Shown here piece after piece: positions 1 to 55,980 of a stretch of 64,000 bases of DNA (position 1 is its first letter; the number at the start of each line of letters is the position of its first letter). The notes beneath the pieces were generated by a model. That model was not told the origin of the DNA and searched no databases. It saw only the letters and a list, made by a program, of their open reading frames with translations. The translations under genes and the position numbers were made by a program. Source of the DNA: Escarpia spicata (Eukaryota > Annelida > Polychaeta > Sabellida > Siboglinidae); assembly GCA_963995525.1 (NCBI GenBank), contig OZ023206.1, positions 65,532,876 through 65,596,875 on the forward strand, in the 5' to 3' direction.

Positions 1-47
1 ACGCGGCGCTTTGCCAGTCGGATCGTTATTCGTATCACGGCGACACC

Positions 48-482
48 ATGGCTAATATCATGTTGAAAACACCCAACTACCACAAGCCTGCGGCCTTCAG
101 CGACAGCGACGTAAACGAACCGTGTTGCCGACCGTTCGCAGCATCTGGTAGCCGACCACAGTCACTGTTTGTCAGCCGACCACCATCACCGTCTGTTAGC
201 CGACCACAATCGCCGTCAAGCCTCTACGCACCGGAACCTGAACCGCAACCCAAATCGGAGGTGTCTGTGAAACCGAAACGCATTTAATTTGCTGGGGATG
301 CAAAGTTCAATGCATCAACGGATTTGAGAGCCGCATTTTTGACAACCGGAAAGGCTGAACTGTTGGTGCGTGTACCATCGAAAGAGGGTTTTTGGGGACT
401 TGGACGTGGCTACAAAAACGATCGAAACACGCTCAGAAAACTATTGTGCAATGTGCGCAACAATTATTTTATTCAATTGTAG
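48..482 (+). pseudogene. NADAR-domain (YbiA-like) protein, deleted core
   Basis: The ATG at 48 opens an N-terminal region with heptad-like repeats of SRPxSPS and a Pro/Glu tail (EPEPQP). Reading then meets TAA at the position where the right copy has a Glu codon (KRI-E-F), so this is a nonsense change. After it the same frame continues to TAG at 480-482 and encodes the C-terminal half of a NADAR fold, with LLVRVPSKEGFWGLGRGY and RNTLRKLL. The central NADAR block present in the right copy (FSGGDSPLSNLYPF to the AECAEHI helix) is deleted. NADAR proteins of the YbiA group remove ADP-ribose or riboflavin-pathway intermediates through N-glycosidase chemistry; that is family knowledge, and this copy cannot be active. 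The identification rests on motif recall. Confidence 0.62.
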
Positions 483-547
483 CGCCCCTGGTGGCAACTG
501 TGTTTTGTATGTGCTCGTGGATTTCACTAGTTTAATGCGTTTTCTAA

Positions 548-930
548 ACATTCCATCAAGTGAGAGAAGACTTGGGTCGCATATTTAACTCGCAAAGTCG
601 GAAACGGGTCAAGTCAATGTGCTTGTGTGTCAATTTAGGAGCCATACGCACAGCATTTGTGGAATCGATCAGGAACAACTGACGAATGTAGCTCCACTCA
701 ATGCTTTTTAAAGATTGTTCTCTTGAAGTTGTTCCTCATGTTTATCAGATGAGGTGGGTCATACATGACATAGATCTTGTTCTCGTTGTGGAGGAAGAAA
801 GGCTTAGCCGCACTGAGTCCTAGAAGTGCCTCAAGTGTCTTTCGACTATTCGACCCTTGGTCACATATGACCACGTTCATGTCCGCACCATCGCTGGTCA
901 TAGAATTCATAGTTGTAACGAATTCTCGTC
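548..930 (-). pseudogene. P-element/THAP9-like transposase fragment, left copy
   Basis: The minus strand encodes MNSMTSDGADMNVVICDQG, then FFLHNENKIYVMYDPPHLI followed directly by NMRNNFKR. This is the RNase H-like core of P-element/THAP9 transposases, where the (Y/F)D-x-PHLIKN-(M/V)RNN stretch is typical. Only one copy of the ENKIYVMYDPPHL unit is present, so this is the unexpanded ancestral form of the right copy, which has ten. The frame ends shortly after FKRTIFKK, and downstream transposase sequence (homologous to 61.7-62.24 kb) is deleted. N-terminal exons are not visible. Confidence 0.75.
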
Positions 931-1264
931 CATTTCAAATTACGTCACTGTTTGTTGACATTCTCGTAACATCAGTTGAAGTACACCATTATCTAGATTA
1001 TAGTTTATCACAAACGCGCTAAATGTTGTACGTAAACTACAAAAACAACTTGCTAGTCTCTCTCTTCCTCCACCAATTGTTACATATAGGTGAACATTCA
1101 ATTCTTCTGTTGTCTAGTGTACGCGTAGGCTGGGCGCGTTGAACAAATGAATTCTTCGATTTATTTCATCAAATATAAAATATAAAGAATGTCAACAGTG
1201 ATCTATAATACCACCATGTTATGGATCTTTCGGAAACCGAAAAAACACCTATTGGGACATTTAC

Positions 1265-1375
1265 TTAGTAGTTCTCCTAGATCACCGCCGGAGGGCGCTG
1301 TTGTATGCCGGCTGCACTGAAAACAGCGGAGTGGTGCCTCTTTCCGTCTATCCTTTTTGATAATATCTACTGCTG
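1265..1375. repeat. short dispersed repeat, also near 61.34-61.45 kb
   Basis: The blocks around GTAGTTCTCCTAGAT and GTGGTGCCTCTTTCCGTCTAT recur in reverse complement at 61,340-61,450, again next to a LINE reverse-transcriptase fragment. In the right-end P-segment copy the homologous site lacks it, so it was inserted. It may be a SINE or the 5' junction of the LINE; the type is unresolved. Confidence 0.4.
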
Positions 1376-1722
1376 ATCCCTCGTCTACCCACTTAGTGAT
1401 GTCTTTAAAAAAAACATGATATATTTATTAAGCATGATCTCGCTTTTAGAAACCCATATTGAAATGGTTATGTAAGTTATGTTTAACAAGACAATTCACC
1501 ATGTGATTTATATTTAGTTTTTCTAATAATTTGTAAATCACCGATGTTAAACCCACTGGTATGTAGTTCTCTGACATGTCTCTCGAACCCTTTTTGAAGA
1601 ACGTATAATGTTTGCTTCTTTCCATTCTAAAGTAACCACTCCCTCGTCTAATGCCATGTTGAAAACTGTTGCAAGCGGTATGCTAATCTGTTCTACAATT
1701 TCCAACAGTTTGGGTAGAATTA
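1376..1722 (-). pseudogene. LINE reverse-transcriptase fragment
   Basis: The minus strand reads LLEIVEQISIPLATVFN, LEWKEANI, then after a frameshift KKGSRDMSENYIPVGLTSVI, YKLLE and a degenerate H-GF-KARSCL block. These correspond to RT fingers motifs of CR1/L2/Jockey-type LINEs (the K-G-S-R-D-x-x-x-NYRPVSLTS region). Frameshifts and a stop show that it is dead. It is absent from the homologous place in the right-end copy of the segment. Confidence 0.7.
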
Positions 1723-2035
1723 ATTATCTGATCGCATAAAATAAGTTACGCCTTGCATCCGTAAGACCGTCGATGGTTCATTGAAATAGTACTATGTGTT
1801 TGCTACAATTCACAACTGAGTAGCCAATAAATCAACGCTATTAAAGAAGGAGAAGGCGAAACATACCATTGCTTGCTTCATCAATGGTTTAACCATTCGC
1901 GAATCAAAGCTTTGCCGTCCAAATATGTACGAATGCTTACTGTAGTGAAGACGGTTGACAAATTTCACTTTGGTCGTTACATTTGATCATTTTCTAAAGT
2001 CAATTACCCGGCCAACAATTAGCCTTCAAACCACT

Positions 2036-2210
2036 GAATTGGTCGTTCACGGTGTAATAGCAAGAGCAACGAAGGTCGACAACAGTAACACTGAATTGGT
2101 CGTTCACGTTGTAATAGCAAGAGCAACGAAGGTCGGCAACAGTAACACTGAATTGGTCGTTCACGTTGTAATAGCAAGAGCAACGAAGGTCGACAACAGT
2201 AACACTGAAG
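2036..2210 (+). repeat. 57-bp tandem repeat, 3 copies
   Basis: The unit beginning TTGGTCGTTCACG recurs at 2,039, 2,096 and 2,153 with almost no differences. The unit is a multiple of three, so open frames run through on both strands; nothing else suggests coding. The same sequence begins again at 63,967 where the window ends. Confidence 0.9.
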
Positions 2211-4489
2211 TCATGTGCGATGACGATGACGAACAAATATTTACCTTTCACGCTGCAGTGATCGGTCTGAGGGAGATATCTTAAAGGCATAAATAATTTC
2301 GATGCTACACTACGTGAACACAACAGACGACATTATAAACCTTCAAAAACGACAGTTTTATTGCATAATACATTGGAAAGACAACGTGAAATTGCGATCT
2401 GACCAGTTAAACAGTTAATTTAGCTAAAGTATTTAAAAAAAACGTAATCACGGATGCGGGAAATCTGTTACAGGCAATTGGATCAGTTCTTTTACAGTTG
2501 CTTGACAATTGATCACACATGATAGTAACACTAAATTACATAATTACTTATTTTAAATATATGCTGTAATTTATTCCCTAAACGAAATTTTCAGATGCCA
2601 ATGTTCAATAAGGCGACTTCGCGAGTATCCGGAGGTTTGCGTAATTATTAACCCAATTCTAGCCGTAACAACGTAAGAACCTTCTTTTGAAGGAACTTAA
2701 CGTGTTTACGTAGATGTGTTCGCAACGCCCTGTTTGTGTTAAACAACTTTGGTTACACATGTATTTGTACCGGTGCAAATTATTCAAGTTATACTTTTTC
2801 AAATACCCACATAAACACAATTAGTAAAAGTTGCAACCATCGACGCATGTTGAATAACTTCGGGAAAGTGGTGCAAGTTTTCTTTTAACCTGTACAACTC
2901 GCAATGGTTTATCTCTGTAAACACGTTGCACCGATTCGAGAAACTTGCACCAACTCTCCGAAGTTATGCTAGAAACGTCAATACTTGACACTTGTACCGG
3001 AACAAATTGTGTTTATATATGGATCTGAATCAGTGCAACACGAACCTGTACCAGTTGTACCGTTTCAAAATCCCTGTATAAACGCAGCTTACGATTATAC
3101 CGAAGTAAGTAATTCTACTTCAAACATCTCGGTAAGATCCCGTGGGCCAATGCGCTATTTTTCATGCGCATCGCTCTACTGACTTTACTATGTTAGCGGT
3201 TAGCACGTACTCAGTGTGCATTTCATGTACTAAATAACACTTTTTTGAAAAGAATACTATCAATCATAATGCTTAGTGGTGCAATTTTGTCAAACACTGT
3301 TGGTTAGAAAGTTTCAGTATCTATTCCATTGACATGTCACGGATTCTGAGAATATTGAACAAAACCGCGGTCAACTCGAAATATGTTTATGCATTAAACA
3401 ACGAAATGTTAAGTATTCGTTCGACCCAGAATCACGTCTTCCCGCATCCATGTTCGCGTTTAAAGGGTACACAAACATAACACATTAAGACATAGGTCAG
3501 ACAGACAGAAGGGAGGAGAGTGTCACGTTGAGCGCATCACCAATTCACTCAGCCCCTCACATACTCATTCATTCAGTCACTCTCATTCCCCTACTGTTCC
3601 ATTCGGCTTGCAATACTCTCTCAACGATCCAGAAGCAACGTCAACGACAGTTACACTCACGCTTGTAAATGTATCTAATAGAGTATAGACTGGAATAGGC
3701 CCAGGTCATAATTACTATCAATCCACGCGAATCTTACCAGTGCGACCTTCAGCCTTGAAGCAGAAGGCGCCGATTAATCATCCAACGTGATCTCTAGTAA
3801 GCTGTTTGTGAAAACTCCGCGGTTTAGCGTCATCAAACCAATGTAGACCGAAACTCGCGGGTGGTAGACTAAATAAGTGATATATTACGCTACTTGCTTG
3901 CTTGTAAGTATGCAATTGAAGAGTTTCAGGATAAAACGTTTAACATCCATTTTGTGGATCTTGAGAAATTCTCACTTTCGTCTTTCATCATCAGAATTTA
4001 AATGGAAACTCGTTGAAGTTGAAATGCATCAAGAATCCAAAATCACATAGAATGATGGCACAGACTCCGTTTAATTTACTCTTCACATGTTGAAAAATAT
4101 GTCGATATTCTTGCATTTGAATCTCACGTTTGAACGAAAGCATGAATAAAATACGTGGACAGTTAATATTTGAGAATATAAATCGATGAAACTTGATCAC
4201 AAGTTTCTATGATAAAAACATATTTTATGAAACAAATATACATGTTTTTAAATTCGGCAATGAATGTTTTGAACTTAACTTTAATAGACAGACGGCGCTT
4301 GTCGCTTTCTGAAAACAAATACTGTTTTCTGCATGTCGTTTAACAGAGATGTCGTATTGTTGTATGAATTGCATATCGCACTAGCTCAACACGTAGTTAA
4401 ACAATCGTGTCGTCCCTATTCGGATGAATTTCCATAAATTGCGTTTGTCGCGCTAAGCCCTGAAACCCTTCAACTGTACATTTTGGGTT
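2211..4489. other. no gene recognised
   Basis: This AT-rich flank lies downstream of SQOR. I see no convincing ORF, RNA gene or element ends. Two imperfect copies of a block with 'gtaccggtgcaaatta' and 'gcaacacg' occur near 2,765-3,070. Confidence 0.6.
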
Positions 4490-4750
4490 AGATGACGTGC
4501 TCGCCTATCTTTGAATACTAAAAGCGTAAGTATTCGTCCGAATATCCATTCTATGACTTCTAGAGCTCAACCGTGGCATCGCATACAGATCGCTCCGGTT
4601 ATTCAAATCCGGGTCGTTAATCCGTATTTTTTTTTTTTGCAAGGTAGTAGACATCCCATCCACCACCGGGAACCGGAAGTTGTGGCCTTCAGACATAACG
4701 TGATGTAACGTCTTACGCAGGCAGTGTTGAAGGCGGTCACCAAGGGAAGG

Positions 4751-46017
<41,267 letters not shown>

Positions 46018-46101
46018 GATTAAAACAATGTTTGGCAATCCCCAGAAAAGGACCACTATGGTAGTGTTAATCGTCTGTGGGGTTGTTCCTTCCAGTTTCT
46101 A

Positions 46102-48290
<2,189 letters not shown>

Positions 48291-48899
48291 TTAGACGCGC
48301 ATATTTCCGGGCACTCTTCAAGCAGAGACTCTTTTCCGTCCGTGAGCAAGTTGGAAGGAGCTCGCGACCGGAAACGAGTATGGAGATTGACATTCGGGCT
48401 GTGACGTATGGAAGTACACAGATAGCGTTGACGTAGATGGATGAAAACGGTGCAACTTCACTTCCGGAATAAGTCTGACGGACAGTATAACAGTGTTAAC
48501 TGTGACGTCTATTCGTAATTATTCAGATGATGTTTAATGACAGACAGCTGTTGTTTGCTTCAAAGAGACTATGACTGTTCCTTTTGCCTTTCATGTATCG
48601 GGTCAATCACCTGCAATGCACGAACAGTCGTAACGGATGCGCATTGATTCTATCATATCCCACGGCGAAATCTAAGGTCGCAACTATAGTTACACATAGA
48701 CAACGTGAACGTTGGCTTGGCGTGAGTAAGTAAATACATTAGTTAGAAATGATTCAACGTCGTGCAGCCTGATATGTTCTATATCGCCACCAAAACACAA
48801 CTGTAACAGGCATGCTTTAAACATTAGGTTGGAGGACCCTAATAGACAAATAGACAGACGAACAGACGCTAAACTATGCATGATGTACAAGCTAGTAAA

Positions 48900-49085
48900 T
48901 GACCTCGTTGTGTGTGTGTGAATGAGTGTGCATTTGTGCTTGTTTGTTTTGTGTGTGTGTGTGTTTGTCTGTGTGTCTGTATGTATGAACGTATATCTAT
49001 GTATGTGTGTGTGTGTGCATGTATGTATGTATGTGATGTATGTATGTATGGATGGTTGGATGTTTGTATATATGTATGTATGCAC
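48900..49085 (+). repeat. degenerate (TG)n/(TATG)n tract
   Basis: Alternating GTGTGTG and GTATGTATG stretches. Frames through it are low-complexity. Confidence 0.85.
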
Positions 49086-49382
49086 GGAAACCATGTAGTT
49101 ATGAGTCGGTTCCTCTCCGAGATGTTCCCTAACAACAAAAAACTAACGTCAACATTTTTGAAATTTGGCAAAACGTCATATACTCCAAAAGAAGATACAC
49201 ACTGTTGAGCCCGTTTACATTTGCTATGCCAATGGATGATAAATGTCTCACGCGTGGGGTAAATGCTTTTGTGTAATATACTTTGGGCTCAACAGTAGGT
49301 AACTTATTCTGGAAGACACGGGCAAGCTGGAGTGTATGACGTACGTAAAGGATTAGTCCCAACGCTAAGAACAAAAAGAAAT

Positions 49383-49453
49383 TGCATTGGCCGGGAATCG
49401 AACCCGGGCCGCCCGCGTGGCAGGCGAGCATTCTACCACTGAACCACCAATGC
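49383..49453 (-). tRNA. tRNA-Gly(GCC)
   Basis: The minus strand reads GCATTGGTGGTTCAGTGGTA then GAATGCTCGCCTGCCACGCG and ends CCGGCCAATGC plus discriminator A. All arms pair: acceptor GCATTGG/CCAATGC, anticodon loop CTGCCAC with anticodon GCC, and T-arm CCCGGGTTCGATTCCCGG fitting the B box. It is 71 nt with no intron. A TTTCTTTTTG run just downstream can terminate RNA polymerase III. It is near-identical to metazoan tRNA-Gly(GCC). Confidence 0.97.
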
Positions 49454-49459
49454 GTACAT

Positions 49460-51186
49460 TCCACATTTATGACATCACCATTACTAGTAAAAAAAACAAT
49501 TGCCAGAAACCCAGCGACAGATATCGTAAATATGAGTACTTTCAACAGAAAAGAGAGTGTTTAATGTTGTCAGTACTATACGTGCACACAACCCCCAGCG
49601 TCTATATTGGAGTACAAGCGAACCGTTCACAACCGCCCGCATTGTGTGTGTTCTCTGAGCCGCTAAATTGTTTTCTTTGCCGTTGCACCGCGCAGTATGG
49701 CTTCAAAGACTGTTAGAGTTCCGTATGTGGCGGTTTTTATGAAAAACGGCTACCACATTGTATGAACGAAAGTAAGCTTTGATTTGAGTAAATTTAGACA
49801 TTTAGTTTTGATAAGTAAGTAGACCCTATAAATAATATTACAATAGTCAATAGGCTTTGTTTAATGAGAATTACTAAAATTAATTGCAATACAATATATA
49901 TGTAGTTATACCTGTGCCCTTTTCCCTATGGGGCTATGGCTATTGTGTAACTATAAATAGTAGGTCCCTATATTTATAAGTATAAAAAGCTGGATATATT
50001 TTTATTAAGTACTGTTTTTATTATTAATTGCTTTATGCACCAACTTGGTTATGCAGAATATAAGTAGATACAACCATGGCTTAAGGCCTTAGAACTATAT
50101 ATTTATGTATTTTAAGGCCCTAATTTTTGTATGTATAACATTGTCAACAATTCTAAATTTCGTTTGCATCGAACTAAAATTGTATACTGTTTGACAGGTA
50201 CTTCATTCGTAGAGACTTCGCGAAAAGCCACTGCAGCCATGGATCATCACAAATAAAGCTGGGACTGTCTGCACCGCAGAAAGTGGTTTTATCCTGAATA
50301 CCGAAAGGACAAGCGATGGAGAAATCAGCAATCAAGAAAGCGATGTTATTCTACTAAGATATTGGCATATGAATGTCCAAGAAAAAAGACAAGAAAATAA
50401 AAAATTGCATGTCTGACATGTCTCTAGTTTTTCATTTCACAAGAAAATCCTAGATATATATATAGATGTATATATCATATTTCATAACAAAAATAATTAT
50501 TGTTGTTGGTGTCTACATTTATATAATCAGGTTTAACCTAAAATCCATAGATATATAAAACACCATCACAAATAATATAGATGTGTATTTATTTTTAGAG
50601 CAGGTTTATTTAAATAATGTAATTTCAAACATTAATTGTTTTCCAAAAAGTCAAAAGTTAATTATAACAAAGTCATTAAATGTTATTGTTACCAGAAGCT
50701 TTAGTCTTTGCACAAAGTGTTACACAGGTTTTTCATGTGAAATTAAAAACTGCAGACATGTCAGACATGCTTTTTTTTGTTTTCTTTTCTTTTTCTTGGA
50801 TATCATTCCACACATACCACTGCGTGCCATCTACCATTGTGCCATATCACATCAGGTATTTTACTGTTACTAAATGGTAGTTTTCCTCAATGGTATATTT
50901 TTCAATATATTGTATTAATAAAGCAGTGTACATTCTATGTTTATAAATTTGCTAGTCAATCAATTACATAGGCTATTATAGCTATGGAATTTATGGCATA
51001 ACACAGCCATACATAGCATAGCCGCAGATGCTAGGCAAAGCCATGGGTGTATAGCTATTGGTTAGCAGGCCACAGATACGGAGACAGGCTGTTAGTTAGA
51101 CAGGGTGTTAGTTATATAAATCTGACTTAATTTTTATGTATGCAACTTTTAATAATTTATGCGGCTGTAACATTAATTTTTTTTAC
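49460..51186. other. intergenic, possible coding scraps only
   Basis: Mostly AT-rich. On plus, 50,211-50,285 reads LREKPLQPWIITNKAGTVCT A, which resembles the start of a SWIM-type zinc motif seen in YqaJ/transposon-derived animal proteins (P-L-x-PW-x5-G-x-V-x-x-A), but the C-x-C/H part is missing. On plus at 49,698 a 22-codon frame begins MASKTVRVPYVAVF. Both are weak. Confidence 0.3.
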
Positions 51187-51406
51187 CAGTCACAAAGTGC
51201 AACGAGCATGCACGAGTGTATGGGTAGTTGGACGGTTTAATGTCTGACCGGCCTATGTTGGAAAGCCAGACACGCTGTCGTTCCTCCGAAAGTCGCCGAG
51301 TTTGTTCCCCCTGCGTATGGCGAATAGTCGGCAGTCTGTAGTACGACAATTGACTGTCTCTGTTAGCTCGTTTGCCGCAAGCAAATACTCCGCAAAAGTG
51401 TACCAT
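51187..51406 (-). CDS. THAP-domain protein, first coding exon
   Basis: ATG at 51,406 opens MVHFCGVFACGKRANRDSQL, then SYYRLPTI, VWLSNIGRSD and YTRACSLHFVTG before a donor G|GTAAAA at 51,186. Cys5, Cys10, and the C-x2-H of CSLH give the C2CH zinc signature of THAP DNA-binding domains, with the usual N-terminal position and the conserved W between. THAP proteins include cellular regulators and P-element-type transposases. Downstream exons were not found, so the exon may be a host gene's 5' end, a transposase's DNA-binding exon or a remnant. Its distance (>8 kb) from the P-type segments gives no direct link. Confidence 0.72.
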
Positions 51407-52057
51407 CTTTCTCAAATAACGGTGTAACGATAACAAAGAAAACGATTTACTGCATCAGTGAAGATTCACAATGCGGGTGAACGCATGGCGGTCTGTACTC
51501 CAGCGCTTGTACTCCAAAATGGCAGACTGCAAAAGTGGTGACGTCACACGCACAGCTTCTATACACATTCTTAGTAACTTTACATCACATAAGAATAATC
51601 CTTGTGGTCTACAATTGTTAAGTGTCTGATGGTGAGGACATAGTTCTAAGCATCGCTGGTAAAGCAATGTAGGTTATAAGGCGCACGCCATCCTTATCAA
51701 ATCGCAGTTTTCTACGATTGCTGACGATTAAAGTACTAAGCAATAGCGATTAAAATACGAAGTGTAATATTGATAAATACACGATGTATTCTCATATCGA
51801 AAAATTATTTACGTAAAACGGAGCATTTAAATCATACGCATCTCTAACTTGGCCCACATCTGCTAACAAACAGTAAACATCACTTTTCGTTTAATGTGTT
51901 GACAAACAGAGGCAAGACCGTGGAATGGAACACGAAGCGCTGAATTACGAATATAAACATATATTTGCTCTAAAATGTTTGATGGTATGAATATCAGAAA
52001 GAAATTGAACAAAACATATATGTTGTACCTTTTATGACTTGTGTGAGAATTCATTTT
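51407..52057. other. THAP exon 5' flank, no gene recognised
   Basis: No clear coding sequence. The frame at 51,455-51,667 (minus) has no recognisable family. Confidence 0.45.
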
Positions 52058-52590
<533 letters not shown>

Positions 52591-52859
52591 ATAATTGCAC
52601 CATTTCACCACTACATTCACCGCTCAAGCAGTTACTGGATATTCAAAGATATGGAAACAAATGAAGCCTAGTAAAAATAAGTCAACGTACAGGAGCTGCA
52701 GGATTGGTGTGTGAGGTCACACGTTGTACGTTGTACACAGTACGAGATAAATCAACCGAACCGGTCCCAGTATTGCTGTAATAAGCACATTTGTCTTTGC
52801 ACGCATGCACGCCGTTTTTATGCACGCGTAAGATAAGATAAGCTATTCATTACTCGGAA

Positions 52860-53180
52860 ATGTGTTTTGGGGTACAACAGCAATACATCCGCTGATGGAC
52901 ATTAATTGGAGCATGCACGCAGGTTTGGGGAATAAATAACGAACTAATTTTATATGCCCATTTCAACAAAACAAAAATTATACCGAAGCAATAGACCGGC
53001 ACTCACGATCGGTCCGTGGAGAACTCTAAGGTCAGAGTAACCTATAGGTTTGCATTACTTTCACAGCGGCGACAGAGAAAAACTGCTTTGACTAATACTC
53101 GTGGTTATCGCGTCCTAATACCGTGGAGTGTCGCAATGTCGTTAGAAGCCTAACACCTATAAATAAATAAAGTTGCTTCG
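52860..53180 (-). repeat. partial extra copy of repeat X
   Basis: Reverse complement matches 33,340-33,620 of the left X copy, and also 54,950-55,080 in the neighbouring right copy. So this side has a duplicated X segment. Confidence 0.75.
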
Positions 53181-53837
53181 CCAAACGCAATAATAAGGCA
53201 ACGTACAGAAGCTACAGGATTGGTGTGTGAGGTCACACGTTGTGCTCACACTACGAAATAAGCCAACCGAACCGGTCCCAGTACTGCTGTAATAAGCACA
53301 CCTGTCTTTGCACGAATGCACGCCGTGTTCATGCACGCGTACGATCAGATACGATATTACTTACTTATAAATGTGTCTTGGAGTAGAATAGACGTAACTG
53401 CATTATACAAAAACAAGGAATAAAACAGCAGACCAAATATATGAACAAATAAACATTACATACATTGCATCAACATCAAATATTATGCTATTATACTGAG
53501 ATCATGGCTAACACATGGCAGAATTATGATGAGTGACACTAACAGCAGGCATCACGAGTTAAGCTGTTTGACGGACAATGGCACGAAGGAGTGTTTAAAC
53601 GGGCAGCGAGGAGTACGGTAACGTCTGCTAGGTGGCACTAGTTGAAAATCATTATGAAAAGCATATTTAATATTAGGAATGATCTTGGCTGACTGTCTTC
53701 TCAATATCTGCTCAAACATCTCCTGAAGATAGATCATTGATGGAAGATGTAGAATCCGTGAATTTCACGGCAATTCTTATGAGGCGAGAAAGCTGTGATT
53801 TCAACTGAACCGACAAATTGCCAAACCAAACATTAAT

Positions 53838-54786
53838 CCCTGTAGGGTTAGTGTAACCTTTAGGGTTAGTGTAACCTGTAGGGTTAGTGTAACCTTTAGG
53901 GTTAGTGTAACCTTTAGGGTTAGTGTAACCTGTAGGGTTAGTGTAACCTGTAGGGTTAGTGTAACCTTTAGGGTTAGTGTAACCTTTAGGGTTAGTGTAA
54001 CCTGTAGGGTTAGTGTAACATGTAGGGTTAGTGTAACCTGTAGGGTTAGTGTAACCTGTAGGGTTAGTGTAACCTTTAGGGTTAGTGTAACATGTAGGGT
54101 TAGTGTAACCTTTAGGGGTAGTGTAACCTGTAGGGTTAGTGTAACCTGTAGGGTTAGTGTAACCTTTAGGGTTAGTGTAACCTGTAGGGTTAGTGTAACC
54201 TGTAGGGTTAGTGTAACCTTTAGGGTTAGTGTAACCTTTAGGGTTAGTGTAACCTTTAGGGTTAGTGTAACCTGTAGGGTTAGTGTAACCTGTAGGGTTA
54301 GTGTAACCTTTAGGGTTAGTGTAACCTGTAGGGTTAGTGTAACCTTTAGGGTTAGTGTAACCTTTAGGGTTAGTGTAACCTGTAGGGTTAGTGTAACCTA
54401 TAGGGTTAGTGTAACCTGTAGGGTTAGTGTAACCTGTAGGGTTAGTGTAACCTTTAGGGTTAGTGTAACCTGTAGGGTTAGTGTAACCTGTAGGGTTAGT
54501 GTAACATTTAGGGTTAGTGTAACCTTTAGGGTTAGTGTAACCTGTAGGGTTAGTGTAACCTTTAGGGTTAGTGTAACCTTTAGGGTTAGTGTAACCTGTA
54601 GGGTTAGTGTAACCTTTTAGGGTTAATGTAACCTTTAGGGTTAGTATAACCTTTAGGGTTAGTGTAACCTGTAGGGTTAGGGTAACATTTAGGGTTAGTG
54701 TAACCTTTAGGGTTAGTGTAACCTTTAGGGTTAGTGTAACCTTTAGGGTTAGTGTAACCTTTAGGGTTAGTGTAACTTTTAGGGTT
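53838..54786 (+). repeat. 18-bp satellite with telomere-like core, ~52 copies
   Basis: Unit CCTGTAGGGTTAGTGTAA alternates irregularly with CCTTTAGGGTTAGTGTAA. The array is flanked exactly by X sequence that itself contains GTAACCTATAGGTTTGCATT-type sequence in the unexpanded copies, so it grew in place. TAGGGTTAG resembles telomere repeat but the unit is 18 bp. Confidence 0.95.
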
Positions 54787-55529
54787 GCACTACTCTCACA
54801 CCGGCGAAATAGAAAATTGCTTGCATAGACAATACCCTATACACATGTATGATATCACACATGAACACGCGCACAAAACGCGTGTGCAATGAAGCGAACT
54901 CGCAGTCGAAGAGTTCGATGCGGCGTTATAGACCTACTTCCCGAGTCATTGTCACCAACAATAACAGCTCTGATTAATACTCGTGGTTATCGCGTCCTAA
55001 TATCGTGGAGTGGCAAAATGTCGTGAGAAGCCTAACACATATAAGTAAAGCTGCTTCTCCAATCGGTTTAGCTCATCGCGAATCCGGGTCTTTAATAAAC
55101 CAAGATGTAGTTTATAAAGAGTCGATTTGATATCCCTTGTCAGTTTAATAAAATTAACTGCGTACATTTGTTAATGGTCGAAAGAACTGAGTTTGGTTGG
55201 TACATCTGGTAACTTGCCAAAGCCAAAGCTGGGCCGAAATTTAGCCTTCAGTCTACTGAATTTATCTGTCACCTGGATTTTGTGAAAAGACTTAGACCCC
55301 GATATATCGCGCATTAACGTGAAAACTCAGATTTTGAAATAACTAGAATTGAATATTGTGTAAGAATTCGATAAGCGAATTGTGTTTCAGATTTACAAAA
55401 ACAACGTACAAAAACGTTGCGCAAACGAAACGGGTTGCATTTTTCGCAAAATCAATATAAATGATACGCACGAAAATTTGAATTGAAGAGACACTTTAAT
55501 CGTCACCCTGACACACCGTTTGATTGCAC

Positions 55530-55980
55530 TTTTAATATATACATCGAGTGAGTACACCCTTAACATTCACCCCAGATACATCGAGTGAGTGCACCTTAAA
55601 CATATACAAGAGATACATCGAGTGAATGCACCTTTAATATTCACCCCTGATACATCGAGTGAGTACACTTTTAATAGTCATCCCAGATACATCGAGTGAG
55701 TGCACCTTTAATATTCACCCCGATACATTGGGTGAATGCACCTTTAATATTCACCCCGATACATCGGGTGAATGCACCTTTAATATTCACCCCGATACAT
55801 CGAGTGAGTGCACCTTTAATATTCACCCCACATACATCGGGTGAGTGCACCTTTAATATTCACCCCGATACATCGGGTGAATGCACCTTTAATATTCACT
55901 CCGATACATCGAGTGAGTGCACCTTTAATATTCACCCCGTTCAGATACATCGGTTGAGTGCATCTTTAATGTTCACCCCA
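55530..55980 (-). repeat. ~36-bp satellite array in repeat X (right)
   Basis: About 12 units of ATACATCGAGTGAGTGCACC followed by TTTAATATTCACCCCG, the complement of the 32.4-32.9 kb array. Frames rich in 'NIHPDTSGECTF' are repeat translations. Confidence 0.92.

Larger units (their letters stand above)
1..2040. mobile_element. NADAR + P-transposase segment, left copy (internally deleted)
   Basis: This stretch matches 59,920-64,000 in the same orientation at clearly high identity, for example the shared block around the start codon at 48 and 59,962. It carries a NADAR-like ORF on plus and a P-type transposase fragment on minus, converging. About 1.6 kb of the right copy (60.64-62.24 kb) is missing here, and 1,255-1,740 is replaced by a short repeat plus a LINE fragment. 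The left edge lies outside the window and no terminal inverted repeats were found, so it could be a transposon or a segmental duplication containing one. Confidence 0.65.

Noticed and set aside
53838..54786. Interstitial telomere or chromosome end
   Set aside because: The unit is 18 bp, flanked on both sides by repeat X sequence whose unexpanded form is present elsewhere.
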